This document shows, piece by piece, positions 16,891-25,182 of a stretch of DNA of 64,000 nucleotides. The notes under the pieces are model-generated. The model did not search any database, was not told the DNA's origin, and worked only from the letters and a program-made list of their open reading frames with translations. Each line of letters starts with the position of its first letter. The stretch's first letter is position 1. A program made the position numbers and the translations under genes. This DNA is from UBA6163 sp041753075 (GTDB taxonomy: Bacteria; Planctomycetota; Planctomycetia; Pirellulales; Pirellulaceae): contig JBGSVE010000065.1 in NCBI GenBank assembly GCA_041753075.1, forward strand, positions 108,359 to 172,358, read 5' to 3'.

Positions 16891-17635
16891 TGGACGAAAC
16901 TGGACACAAAGACAACGGCGATAAGATGTGGACGTGGTGCTTTCGAGCGTACCTGTTTACTGTCTTTAAAATCTCGCCCAGTCGCGGCAGCCAAGTCCTC
17001 GTCGAAACGCTCGGGGCAGAGTTTGATGGAGTGATCGGCTGCGACTACTTCTCGGCGTAGCGCAAGTTCATGAAGCTCGACGGGAACCTCAAGCTTCAGT
17101 TTTGCATCGCGCATTTGATCCGCGACATCAAGTTTTTGTGCATCCATCCCGACCTGTCCAATCAAGAATACGGTAAGCTGCTTCGAGAGCATTGCCGCAA
17201 GCTGTTCAAAACGTTCGCCCGCCGCGATGAATTCGTAAGCGAGGCCAGCTTTCGTCAATCGCTGGAGCGAATTCGCGATGCAATCATCTGGGACGCTACG
17301 GTCGAACAGCCCGAAACGCAGCACGCCGCCAACCTAGCTGAGCGGTTCTACAATCACTTTGAAGACTACTTCCGGTTCATCAGTGATCCAAACATCGGCC
17401 CGACAAATAGCTTAGCCGAACAAGCGATTCGATTCGTCGCGACCCACCGCCGGATGACGCAAGGCACACGCGGAGAAATGAGCAAGCTTGGTTCGAGAGA
17501 ATCTGCACGGTTGCGGTAACTTGCGAACAACAGGGTCGCGACATCTTTGACTATCTTTGCGAATCGGTGGCATCGTTCTTGAATGGCCAGCCATCACCGA
17601 GTCTGCTTCCCGCAGTCAACGCCGACACATCCTAA
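16890..17635 (+). pseudogene. IS66-family transposase, C-terminal remnant with stop and frameshift
   Basis: The sequence begins abruptly near 16890 and reads LNVDETGHKDNGDKMWTWCF, the DDE-domain region of IS66 TnpC proteins. It is followed by GSQVLVETLGAEFDGVIGCD, then an in-frame TAG at 17058-17060 where Tyr is expected (YFSAYRK), then LQFCIAHLIRDIKFLCIHP, IGPTNSLAEQAIRFVATHRR and MTQGTRGE. A frameshift near 17480-17490 separates this from RICTVAVTCEQQGRDIFDYL and the end of the protein at 17635. The N-terminal half and the accessory genes tnpA and tnpB are absent. Confidence 0.85.
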
Positions 17636-17779
17636 GTTAAGAATCGCTGTAGTAGTGCTTCGCCTACAACATCCAACCGACGTCCTGGCTATCGGTACGT
17701 CGATTGTGCGACATAGCGGCGCAACATCGGTCACTGGTGTCATGCCTAACAACCGTTCAAAAACGAAGTCCGTGAATGG

Positions 17780-18806
17780 TTACGGCAGGGTTTGGTACGT
17801 GGTGCCGGTCGGCGGTTGTGAAGTGACGAACGCGGCACCGACCGAACCGCTTGCGGCAAGCAGGACGAGTGTTTGTTCGGGACGTTCCAAACGCGAGATG
17901 CCCGGCAACAAAAAGTCTTCGTTGAAGAGGAAGTATTGATCCTGGTACAACGTCGCATTCGGCGTGTAAGTCAACGTGCCATCGAGCTTCGCGGTGTAAG
18001 TGCCGTAGGTGTAGCCGCCATCAATGTCGGCGATCGATTCTCCCGGCAATAAGGGGTTGCCGTCGGTTTTGAGCAGTGACGTGTAAAGCGTTTCGCCGGC
18101 TGCGGACACGGACGCAGGTCGGAGATCGAATGTGATGCCACGGCGATGCGAGCCGGAATCACGAAAGTCGTCATCGACGGTATTCGCATTCCTGGCGGGA
18201 AGCGACAACGAGACAGTGGCAAGGGTTTGATTTCCGCGCATCTCGGTAACGGTAAACGCAACCGTTCCCGTTAGTGGTGAGGCCGTTAGCAACGACACAT
18301 CGCGCAGGTAAAGGCCGCCGGTGTTTTGGTCGACGCTGACGACTCCCTGGGGCAAGGTTCCTCCAGTTGAATTCAACACATAGGTAAGCACATCACCCTC
18401 GGCATCAAACACTGGCAAACGGCCGATGTAAGAGCCCGTCGTCGCAAGGCCTGGCAAGTCGAGGTCGCTCGAAGAAAAGACTCGCGGAGCAAAGTTGATC
18501 GAGCCAGGCGCGGCGGAAGGCAAGCTCTGGTTGAAATTGCTGGCGAAGAATGACAAGTCACCGGCATTGACTGAACCGTCGGAGTTCCAATCAGCATTGT
18601 GATTGAACGTCCGTTGACCGAATGACTGATTGACCGCCGATTAGGTCGCCATCAAATTCATCAATCAGCGCCGGCGTCCAAGACGAATTCGCCGCATAGA
18701 CCGCAGCAACTTGCGGCGGGGTTTGGTCCGCAAGCGTTGCGAATAAGCGCCGTTGCTCAAGCGATTCAATTAGCAGTCGGCGTTTACGGCGTGTGGCTTG
18801 AACATT
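17780..18806 (-). pseudogene. Decayed LEQRRLFA surface protein with dockerin-like repeat
   Basis: Read on the minus strand, the gene opens with RRKRRLLIESLEQRRLFA, a planctomycete secretion motif. It continues TPPQVAAVYAANSSWTPALI and DEFDGDLIGG, similar to TPPVVTAIIAGSSTWLGPFI in the surface protein ending at 15828. No start codon lies in this frame: an ATG upstream is one frame off. A further frameshift near 18640 separates it from the dockerin half NADWNSDGSVNAGDLSFFAS. The longest intact part is 17780-18556 (258 aa), containing FDAEGDVLTYVLNSTGGTLP, a cadherin-like domain, and a C-terminus ending YQTLP. It is oriented towards the related gene at 11.8-15.8 kb, with IS remnants between. Confidence 0.7.
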
Positions 18807-19042
18807 ACGTTGGCACCTGAAAAGCGTTCACCGAACGAGCCCGACCGAGGCGAAAAGAAACGAGACTCGAACAATCTCAATCGGTGCGGCAACCCGCAAT
18901 CCCTCCTCTGGGTAAATTTTGCGTGAAGAGGTTGTGAGCGATGTTGCGACCACGAAATGAGCATCGCTTTGGCAAGCATAGGAGCGGTGCTGGCGCGCTG
19001 GAAATCATCGGCGTGCTTGGCGCTGGCTGCGGGGGGATGCGG

Positions 19043-19945
19043 TTAGACAGTCGCGCTGGTGACGGCTTGAATCTGCTTTAGAAAGATGGCGAGCGATGCG
19101 GTGCGTTCGTTGAGTTTGGGGTTCATCGCCTGCATGATGGCCCGGCACAAGCGCGGGTCTAGATTGGGTCGAGCGGCGAGCAGATCCTTGGGTGGCGATG
19201 TGTCGTGGTGCAGCGCCGCGCGGCCGTTGGTTTGTGACGCCTGCCAGGGAAATTCGAAGGAGCAAAGGCAATAACAACTGACGCCAAACGAAAAAATGTC
19301 AACTCGTTTGTCCGTGACCCGGCGGCGAACAATCTCGGGTGACATATACAACGGCGTGCCGGTGCGATTGCCCGCCGCCATAAACGGCGGCGTGGCAGGC
19401 ACCGTCAAGCCAAAGTCGATCAGTTTCAGCCCCGAAACATCGGGCACACAAATGTAGTTTCGCGGGCAGATATCGCGATGGATGAATTCACGTTCATGAA
19501 CGTAGTGCAACGACTCGGCCATGTTGCGAATCAGGTCCAGGCGGGAGTTGGTGACGGCTTGTTCGTTGCGGTCGGCAATTACCTTTTGCAGTGATGGTCC
19601 TTCGATATATTCCATGATGAGAAACGGCTCGTCCTTGGTCGACATGCCAGCTTCGTAGGTTTCAACGATCAGCGGGTGCCTCATGCCCAGTGCGATCTCA
19701 CCTTCGGTGGGCTTGTTGAGTCCTTTGAATCGCGCCTCGAAGAATTGGACCTTTTCGGCATCACACAATTTGACGCCGACGACCTTGCCCGACTCGTGGT
19801 CTTTGGCGACGAAAAAATTACTCATCGTACCGCTGACGCTGGAGCGCAATCGCTCAAAGCGGCTCTCGATATTCACCCTGCCGCGCGTCAGTCCCGGATT
19901 GGAACTGCCGGCGAACATTGAGCGAAATGAGTCTAGTAGGCTCAT
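19043..19945 (-). CDS. Soluble Ser/Thr protein kinase
   Basis: 300 aa forming one kinase domain with no transmembrane segment. Visible features: Lys59 in VVGVKL, catalytic HRDICPRN (His156, Arg157, Asp158, Asn163), DFG at 177-179, and the activation segment GTPLYMSPEI. The glycine loop is degenerate: the usual GxGxxG is replaced by a stretch around SSVSGTMSNFFVAKD. The N-terminal 30 residues are an extension of unknown role. It lies 69 nt downstream of accD on the same strand, so co-transcription is likely. Targets are unknown. Confidence 0.88.
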   Translation of the reverse strand: MSLLDSFRSMFAGSSNPGLTRGRVNIESRFERLRSSVSGTMSNFFVAKDHESGKVVGVKLCDAEKVQFFEARFKGLNKPTEGEIALGMRHPLIVETYEAGMSTKDEPFLIMEYIEGPSLQKVIADRNEQAVTNSRLDLIRNMAESLHYVHEREFIHRDICPRNYICVPDVSGLKLIDFGLTVPATPPFMAAGNRTGTPLYMSPEIVRRRVTDKRVDIFSFGVSCYCLCSFEFPWQASQTNGRAALHHDTSPPKDLLAARPNLDPRLCRAIMQAMNPKLNERTASLAIFLKQIQAVTSATV

Positions 19946-20014
19946 CGCAGTTCCTCACCGGGGACACATCGCTGGCAACGCGAGCGCTGGCAACGCGCGC
20001 TTTCGCGACGTTGG

Positions 20015-20878
20015 CTATTTGCCGCAATAATCGATGGAGCGGGCAATTTCGCTTTTGAGATTGTTGCGTGTGACAATGCGATCGATGTAACCATGTTCCA
20101 GCAAAAACTCGCTCGTTTGAAACCCTTCGGGTAACTCAATTCCAATCGTTGCCTTAATTGTTCGCGGTCCCGCAAAGCCAATCAACGCCTTGGGTTCGGC
20201 GAACACAAGGTCGCCCAGTGACGCGAAGCTGGCTGCCACACCGCCCATCGTTGGATTGGTAAGCACACTGATAAACAGCCCTCCGGCTTCGTGATACTTG
20301 GCAAGCGCCGCCGACACTTTCGCCATCTGCATCAGCGACAAGATACCTTCGTGCATTCGCGCACCACCACCACTGCCACTAATGATAATCAGTGCCAGAT
20401 TTTGCGCCGTGGCCCGTTCGATCAATCGAGTCAATCGTTCGCCCACGACTGAGCCCATGCTGCCCATGATAAAAGCCGAATCGGTGACCGCAAACGCCAC
20501 GCGACGGGCACGAATCATGCCGGTACCGGTCAACACGGCATCGGTCAGCCCCGTCCGCTGTTGTTCTTCGACTAACCGCGACGCATAGGGCCGCCGATCG
20601 GAAAATTCCAGCGGATCGGTGGGCCGCAAGTGCTCGTTCATCGGCTCGAACGTGCCCTCGTCAAGAACCTGTGCCACCCGCTCGATCGCCGGAACGTAAA
20701 AGTGGTAATCGCACTTGGGGCAGACGTTTAATCGGCCAGTAACTTCTTTGCGGTAAACCGAAGCGTTACAACCCGTGCATTTCAGCCACAAACCTTCGGG
20801 CACACCGCGTTTCTTGGAAACCGGTTGGCCATTGGTCGCGTGGACCCCAGCAACAGAATCAGACTCAACAGAAGACAT
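20015..20878 (-). CDS. accD: Acetyl-CoA carboxylase carboxyltransferase subunit beta
   Basis: 287 aa from the ATG giving MSSVESDSV; the upstream extension in the same frame is probably not translated. AccD and AccA transfer the carboxyl group from biotin to acetyl-CoA to make malonyl-CoA in fatty-acid synthesis. The N-terminal four-Cys zinc ribbon is intact (Cys34, Cys37, Cys53, Cys56), and the crotonase-fold core shows SGSGGGARMHEGILSLMQMA, LTNPTMGGVAASFASLGD and EPKALIGFAGPRTI. Length is normal for AccD. The alpha subunit is not adjacent, as is common. Confidence 0.95.
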   Translation of the reverse strand: MSSVESDSVAGVHATNGQPVSKKRGVPEGLWLKCTGCNASVYRKEVTGRLNVCPKCDYHFYVPAIERVAQVLDEGTFEPMNEHLRPTDPLEFSDRRPYASRLVEEQQRTGLTDAVLTGTGMIRARRVAFAVTDSAFIMGSMGSVVGERLTRLIERATAQNLALIIISGSGGGARMHEGILSLMQMAKVSAALAKYHEAGGLFISVLTNPTMGGVAASFASLGDLVFAEPKALIGFAGPRTIKATIGIELPEGFQTSEFLLEHGYIDRIVTRNNLKSEIARSIDYCGK

Positions 20879-20990
20879 AGCAGTCGGGTAAACGATGATG
20901 GCAAGAAAAAAACCAATTCGCAGTCTAGCCAATCGACGCCATGAACGCTGTAGCAAATCGCCGCTGGATTTATTCCGCTGCGGTTAGGAT

Positions 20991-22715
20991 TTAGAACGCG
21001 AACCAGACATAAATCGCGACAACGGTACAAACGAGCCCCACGCCGACGGGTACAGCTTTCGGCCAAGTTTCGAGCGCCACGACTGCTTCGGATTGTGGTT
21101 CGGTCGGCTCGTCGGCAATCGCACGCGGTGCAACGACGCCGGCCAACAGCATCGCACCCACCAGGATTGCGAACACCAGCCCGAGAAAATGGAAATCGTG
21201 CAGGGCCGCTAGGGCCGGAACCTGAGTGGGCGCAAAGTAGACCGTGGCAATCAGCGCCACACCGGCGACGAGCGCCAAGTTGGCGGCCCACGCGGGAACC
21301 CGCTTGGTAAACATTCCGATCAAGACGACCGCGAAGATCGGTGCGGCATAAAGGCCGTTGAGTTTTTGCAAGTAGCCAAAAATGCCGTCTTGGCCAGCAA
21401 GTCCCGGTGCCAGCGTCATCGCGGCAATTGCGATCACGGTGCCAAAGATACGTCCGAAATGCACGACCTGCGAATCCAAAGCAAGCGGCCGCACGTAGCG
21501 TTTGAAGACGTCAAGACTGACCAGCGTGACGACCGAATTGAGCACGGAGTTGAACGAACTAAGAATCGCTCCGACGATTACCGCGGCAAAAAAACCGGTC
21601 AGCGGCTTGGGCAACACTTTGCTGACCAGTGCGCCATACGATTGATCCTTCTTGAGCAAGAACAACTTGTCCGCTTTCCACTGCTCCGGTGTCATATCGC
21701 CAATCGCAGCGGGCTCTTTGGCAAGCAGTTCGTCGTAATCCGCGGCCGCTCGATCGCTGAGCAACGCGGTCCGTTTTTCGCTGAACAGTTGGCCGTTGGA
21801 ATCGAGATGAAAGGCGACAATCCCCGGCAGTACCAGCATCAGCGGCGCGAGCACCTTGAAGCATGCGGCCAGCAGAACTCCTTTTTGACCTTCGGCGAGG
21901 CTCTTGGCCGCGAACGCGCGTTGAATAATCTGCTGGTTTGTTGTCCAGTAAAACATATTGAGTAACAAAACGCCGGTCGCCAACGTGGGCCATGGCACTG
22001 ACGATGTCGGCGTGCCCAACGACTTGAATTTCTCCGGATGCGATTGACGCAGCGTCTGCAACCCTTCGAGCGCGCTTGTGCCGTCAATTGCCTTGAGCGA
22101 CAAGTAGGCAATCAGTACGCCACCGCTTAGCAGTCCAACGCCGTTGAGCGTGTCGGAAACCGCGACGCTGCGCAGCCCACCAAAGATTGCATAGATCGAA
22201 CCGATAATGCCAATTAACCAAACCATGCCCCAGAGCAATTGTGTAGGTGAAAAGTTGGTGGTCTCTGGCAGATCGAGAATGCCGATAACACCCGTCGCAC
22301 CGGTGTAAAGAATGATCGGCAAGAGAATCAGCGTGTACGCGCTGACGAAAATCAAATTCGTTAGCACGCGAGTGGTGTCATCAAAACGTCCCGCTAAAAA
22401 TTGGGGTATTGTTGTAATGCCTTTGGCGAGATATCGCGGCAAGAAAAACAACGCCAGCATTACCAATGAAATTCCCGCGACAACTTCCCAAGCCATCACG
22501 CAAATTCCGTCGGCAAACGCGGCCCCGTTGAGCCCGACGAGTTGTTCGGTCGAAAGATTGGTCAGCAACAGCGAACCCGCCACGACGCCCGCGGTCAGGC
22601 TGCGACCGGCAAGAAAATAGCCGTCGGCGGTTTGAGTTTCTTTTCCGCGAGTGATTAAATAGGTCAGCAGCCCGACCAAACCGGTGAAGAAAACAAAAGA
22701 CAAGATGGCGAGCAT
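20991..22715 (-). CDS. Sodium:solute symporter (SSS family, vSGLT-like)
   Basis: 574 aa from the ATG giving MLAILSFVFFTG, with about 14 hydrophobic helices. The SSS core shows DGYFLAGRSLTAGVVAGSLL, NLSTEQLVGLNGAAFADG, GGLRSVAVSDTLNGVGLL and FYWTTNQQIIQRAFAAKSLA, the last being close to the vSGLT signature. It imports a sugar-like or other organic solute with Na+. The oxidoreductase gene lies 82 nt upstream on the same strand, and this pairing is common in sugar-use loci, so a carbohydrate substrate is a reasonable guess but unproven. Confidence 0.88.
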   Translation of the reverse strand: MLAILSFVFFTGLVGLLTYLITRGKETQTADGYFLAGRSLTAGVVAGSLLLTNLSTEQLVGLNGAAFADGICVMAWEVVAGISLVMLALFFLPRYLAKGITTIPQFLAGRFDDTTRVLTNLIFVSAYTLILLPIILYTGATGVIGILDLPETTNFSPTQLLWGMVWLIGIIGSIYAIFGGLRSVAVSDTLNGVGLLSGGVLIAYLSLKAIDGTSALEGLQTLRQSHPEKFKSLGTPTSSVPWPTLATGVLLLNMFYWTTNQQIIQRAFAAKSLAEGQKGVLLAACFKVLAPLMLVLPGIVAFHLDSNGQLFSEKRTALLSDRAAADYDELLAKEPAAIGDMTPEQWKADKLFLLKKDQSYGALVSKVLPKPLTGFFAAVIVGAILSSFNSVLNSVVTLVSLDVFKRYVRPLALDSQVVHFGRIFGTVIAIAAMTLAPGLAGQDGIFGYLQKLNGLYAAPIFAVVLIGMFTKRVPAWAANLALVAGVALIATVYFAPTQVPALAALHDFHFLGLVFAILVGAMLLAGVVAPRAIADEPTEPQSEAVVALETWPKAVPVGVGLVCTVVAIYVWFAF

Positions 22716-22797
22716 GGAATGGACCGCTGGGGGTGTGGTCGAGGAGGGGAGGAGCAACTACAGCGACGAAAACGGTTGACGGGCAATCGTAGTCGCT

Positions 22798-23901
22798 TCA
22801 CAGGTCAATTCGCAAGCCACCGCGATCGGCGCTTGCTCGGCAAGCATCCATCAGTCGTTGTGTCTGCATCGCAATCTCAGGCCAATGGCGGTTTGTTTGT
22901 CCGCTGATGACCAACTCGTTCATCGCCTGGATCATCTGGACTTCCTGCGACAAACGTTCACCGCTGGCATATTCGGCGACCGCGATTCGCGACGCATGGC
23001 GACGCATATTCCAACGACAATTGTCGATCTCTAGCACGTTTTGATGCGCCGAAAAAGAAACCTCGGCATCGTAGAACGGCAAGACAAAATCGCTCAGGGT
23101 CAGGTAACCGCCGCTGCCCGAGATGGTCGCCAACTGTTGATTTTCAACCAAGAACGAACAAAAGAAACCAGCCGAAGCACCGCCGGCAAAAAACAACTCG
23201 CCGCTGAGCTCACCGGGCACGGGCGATTTTCCGCCGGCGCCCTGCAGCGTGCGATGCGTGTGGGCAATCACGCTGGTTGGCATTTGGTAATTCATCACCC
23301 ACAACGTGAATCGCAAGCAGTACCAGCCCAGGTCGCCCAAGCATCCCTGTGGTTCCAATTGGCTCATCGCGCGGATGTTTTCCCGCTCGAATTGCTCGCC
23401 ACCGGCAAACGAAAAATGAGTGTTGATGCGCCGTACCGATCCTATGCCACCGTCGCGATTCAGTTCGGTTCGCAGGCAACTTAATCGCGCGCTGTGATTG
23501 AACATCACGCCATCCATGAATTGCACACCACCAAGTCGGCAAGCTTCGATCATTTCCGCAGCGTCGGCGGTGGTGCAGGCAATCGGCTTTTCGCAAAGCA
23601 CATGCTTGCCCGCCTGGGCTGCCTTGATAACCCATTCCTTGCGGATCGCCGTTGGCAAGGCGATGTAAACGGCATCAACATCGTTACGACTGAGCAATTC
23701 GTCGTAGCTGCCCAGCGCCGCCGGCAACGGTGAGAACGGAACCTCCGCGGCGCATTGGTCAATGAACTCGACCGCTTTGGCATGGTCGCGGCTGGCAACC
23801 GCGGTCAACGTGCCGCCAGGGCTGAGCGCGATTGATTTCCAATTCTTGCGGCTGATCGCGGCGGTGCTGAGAAAGCCCCAACGACATCGGTCTAACGTCA
23901 T
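22798..23901 (-). CDS. Gfo/Idh/MocA-family oxidoreductase
   Basis: 367 aa. The N-terminal Rossmann domain starts WGFLSTAAISRKN, followed by VASRDHAKA, VDAVYIALPTAIRKEW and AGKHVLCEKPIACT, the Lys-containing EKP motif of the family. The C-terminal alpha/beta domain contains LGDLGWYCLRFTLWV, consistent with the family's DxGxYxxxxxR pattern. Such enzymes oxidise sugar or cyclitol hydroxyls with NAD(P)+; the substrate is unknown. No signal peptide is visible, unlike many planctomycete members with Tat signals. It lies between the EEP-family gene (15-nt gap) and the symporter gene. Confidence 0.88.
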   Translation of the reverse strand: MTLDRCRWGFLSTAAISRKNWKSIALSPGGTLTAVASRDHAKAVEFIDQCAAEVPFSPLPAALGSYDELLSRNDVDAVYIALPTAIRKEWVIKAAQAGKHVLCEKPIACTTADAAEMIEACRLGGVQFMDGVMFNHSARLSCLRTELNRDGGIGSVRRINTHFSFAGGEQFERENIRAMSQLEPQGCLGDLGWYCLRFTLWVMNYQMPTSVIAHTHRTLQGAGGKSPVPGELSGELFFAGGASAGFFCSFLVENQQLATISGSGGYLTLSDFVLPFYDAEVSFSAHQNVLEIDNCRWNMRRHASRIAVAEYASGERLSQEVQMIQAMNELVISGQTNRHWPEIAMQTQRLMDACRASADRGGLRIDL

Positions 23902-23916
23902 GTTGAATGTAAAAAA

Positions 23917-25080
23917 TCAGGGAGCATTTAACACGGCATCGATCCAAACCAAGCGATGGTCGCTGGCGTGAATCCAGCGAGATTCCGCTTTGTCCTTGGT
24001 GGGCCAAAAAACGTTTGCGCCGGTAACCTGCAGATCACTACTTGGCAGCACGTAATCAACTCGCAAGTGACCAACCGACCCAAAGTCCGCTGTGTCACAT
24101 CGCTCGTTCGCCGGTGTCGTATCGTCAGTTGACAATCGCTGAGGTTGTGGATCAGTGATTCGCAGATGGTCGAGCAACGAACGAATCGCCTCGGGACGGC
24201 TGCCGCCTTCATCGGGATCACTGTTCAGATCACCCATGATGACAAAGGTCGCGTCGGAGTTTAACCCACCACTTACACCAACGTCATCAGCCAGCGCCGT
24301 CGAACCCTCGATGTAATGTTTCCAAAACGCGATCTCGTCGTGGTTTCGGCAGCCATTGCGATCTTCGGGACCATCAAACACCGGAGGTGTCGGATGGCTG
24401 GCCAAGATGTGGATCATGCGACCACCAAAATTGATCGGTACGTCAACGTGGTTCTTACTGGAGAGCCGCAGCGCCTGCCAAAGTTCATCTTGATAATAGG
24501 ACCGTCCATCGCTGGGATTCATCGGCCGCAGTGCTCCGGGAAGCTGCGACCAGGGGAATTTTTGGAATGTCCGAATCGAATCTTGTTCAATGGGAAAGCG
24601 GCTGAAGATGGCAAACGCATATTGGCCTGGGTAGACACCATAACCCCAGGCATCGGCAACCTCTCCCATTCGCGAATTGGCGTCTAAATCGAGCTGCGAA
24701 TCGATGCCGGTATTGGAAGCCGCCGAGTAGACATACGGATAAATGACCGGCTCAAGTTCACCGCTGCCGACGGCGAAGTACAGATCACGCAGCATCGTTG
24801 CGGTGCTTGCATCGGGCTCGTAGTCGATCTCGTTGAGCAGCAAAATATCGGGTCGCACGGTTTGCACAATCGCGGCGATCGAGCGAGCTTGAGAGTCCAT
24901 GCCCGACTTTAATCGATCGGCGATCTCGCCGGATTTCTTCCCATACAACGAGACGTTGTAGGTCGCGATTCGCAGCGACGCGTTTTCAACGCCAGCCGGT
25001 TGATCGCCCGACGAGGGAACCGGCAATGCCAAAATCGATGCCAACAGAAGGATGACGAAACCGAGACGACAATCGAGCAT
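23917..25080 (-). CDS. Secreted endonuclease/exonuclease/phosphatase family protein
   Basis: 387 aa from MLDCRLGFVILLLASILALP, which is a signal peptide. The EEP fold motifs are present in order: LRIATYNVSLY, ILLLNEIDY (the metal-binding Glu), HILASHPTPPVFDG, FVIMGDLNSDPDEGG, and RVDYVLPSSDL with a C-terminal ASDHRLVW (the Asp-His pair). The enzyme probably cleaves phosphodiester or phosphomonoester bonds outside the cytoplasm, perhaps for phosphate scavenging. The 15-nt spacing to the oxidoreductase gene suggests an operon. Nucleic-acid versus phospholipid or inositol-phosphate substrate cannot be decided from the motifs. Confidence 0.87.
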   Translation of the reverse strand: MLDCRLGFVILLLASILALPVPSSGDQPAGVENASLRIATYNVSLYGKKSGEIADRLKSGMDSQARSIAAIVQTVRPDILLLNEIDYEPDASTATMLRDLYFAVGSGELEPVIYPYVYSAASNTGIDSQLDLDANSRMGEVADAWGYGVYPGQYAFAIFSRFPIEQDSIRTFQKFPWSQLPGALRPMNPSDGRSYYQDELWQALRLSSKNHVDVPINFGGRMIHILASHPTPPVFDGPEDRNGCRNHDEIAFWKHYIEGSTALADDVGVSGGLNSDATFVIMGDLNSDPDEGGSRPEAIRSLLDHLRITDPQPQRLSTDDTTPANERCDTADFGSVGHLRVDYVLPSSDLQVTGANVFWPTKDKAESRWIHASDHRLVWIDAVLNAP

Positions 25081-25182
25081 GATTGAACCTATCCAAATCC
25101 GGTGCACTAGGAATGCCAGCGGATTCAGATATTACCACAAGTCGCAAGTCGTCGGGGCATTGCTTCATTTTCGGATAGTGGA

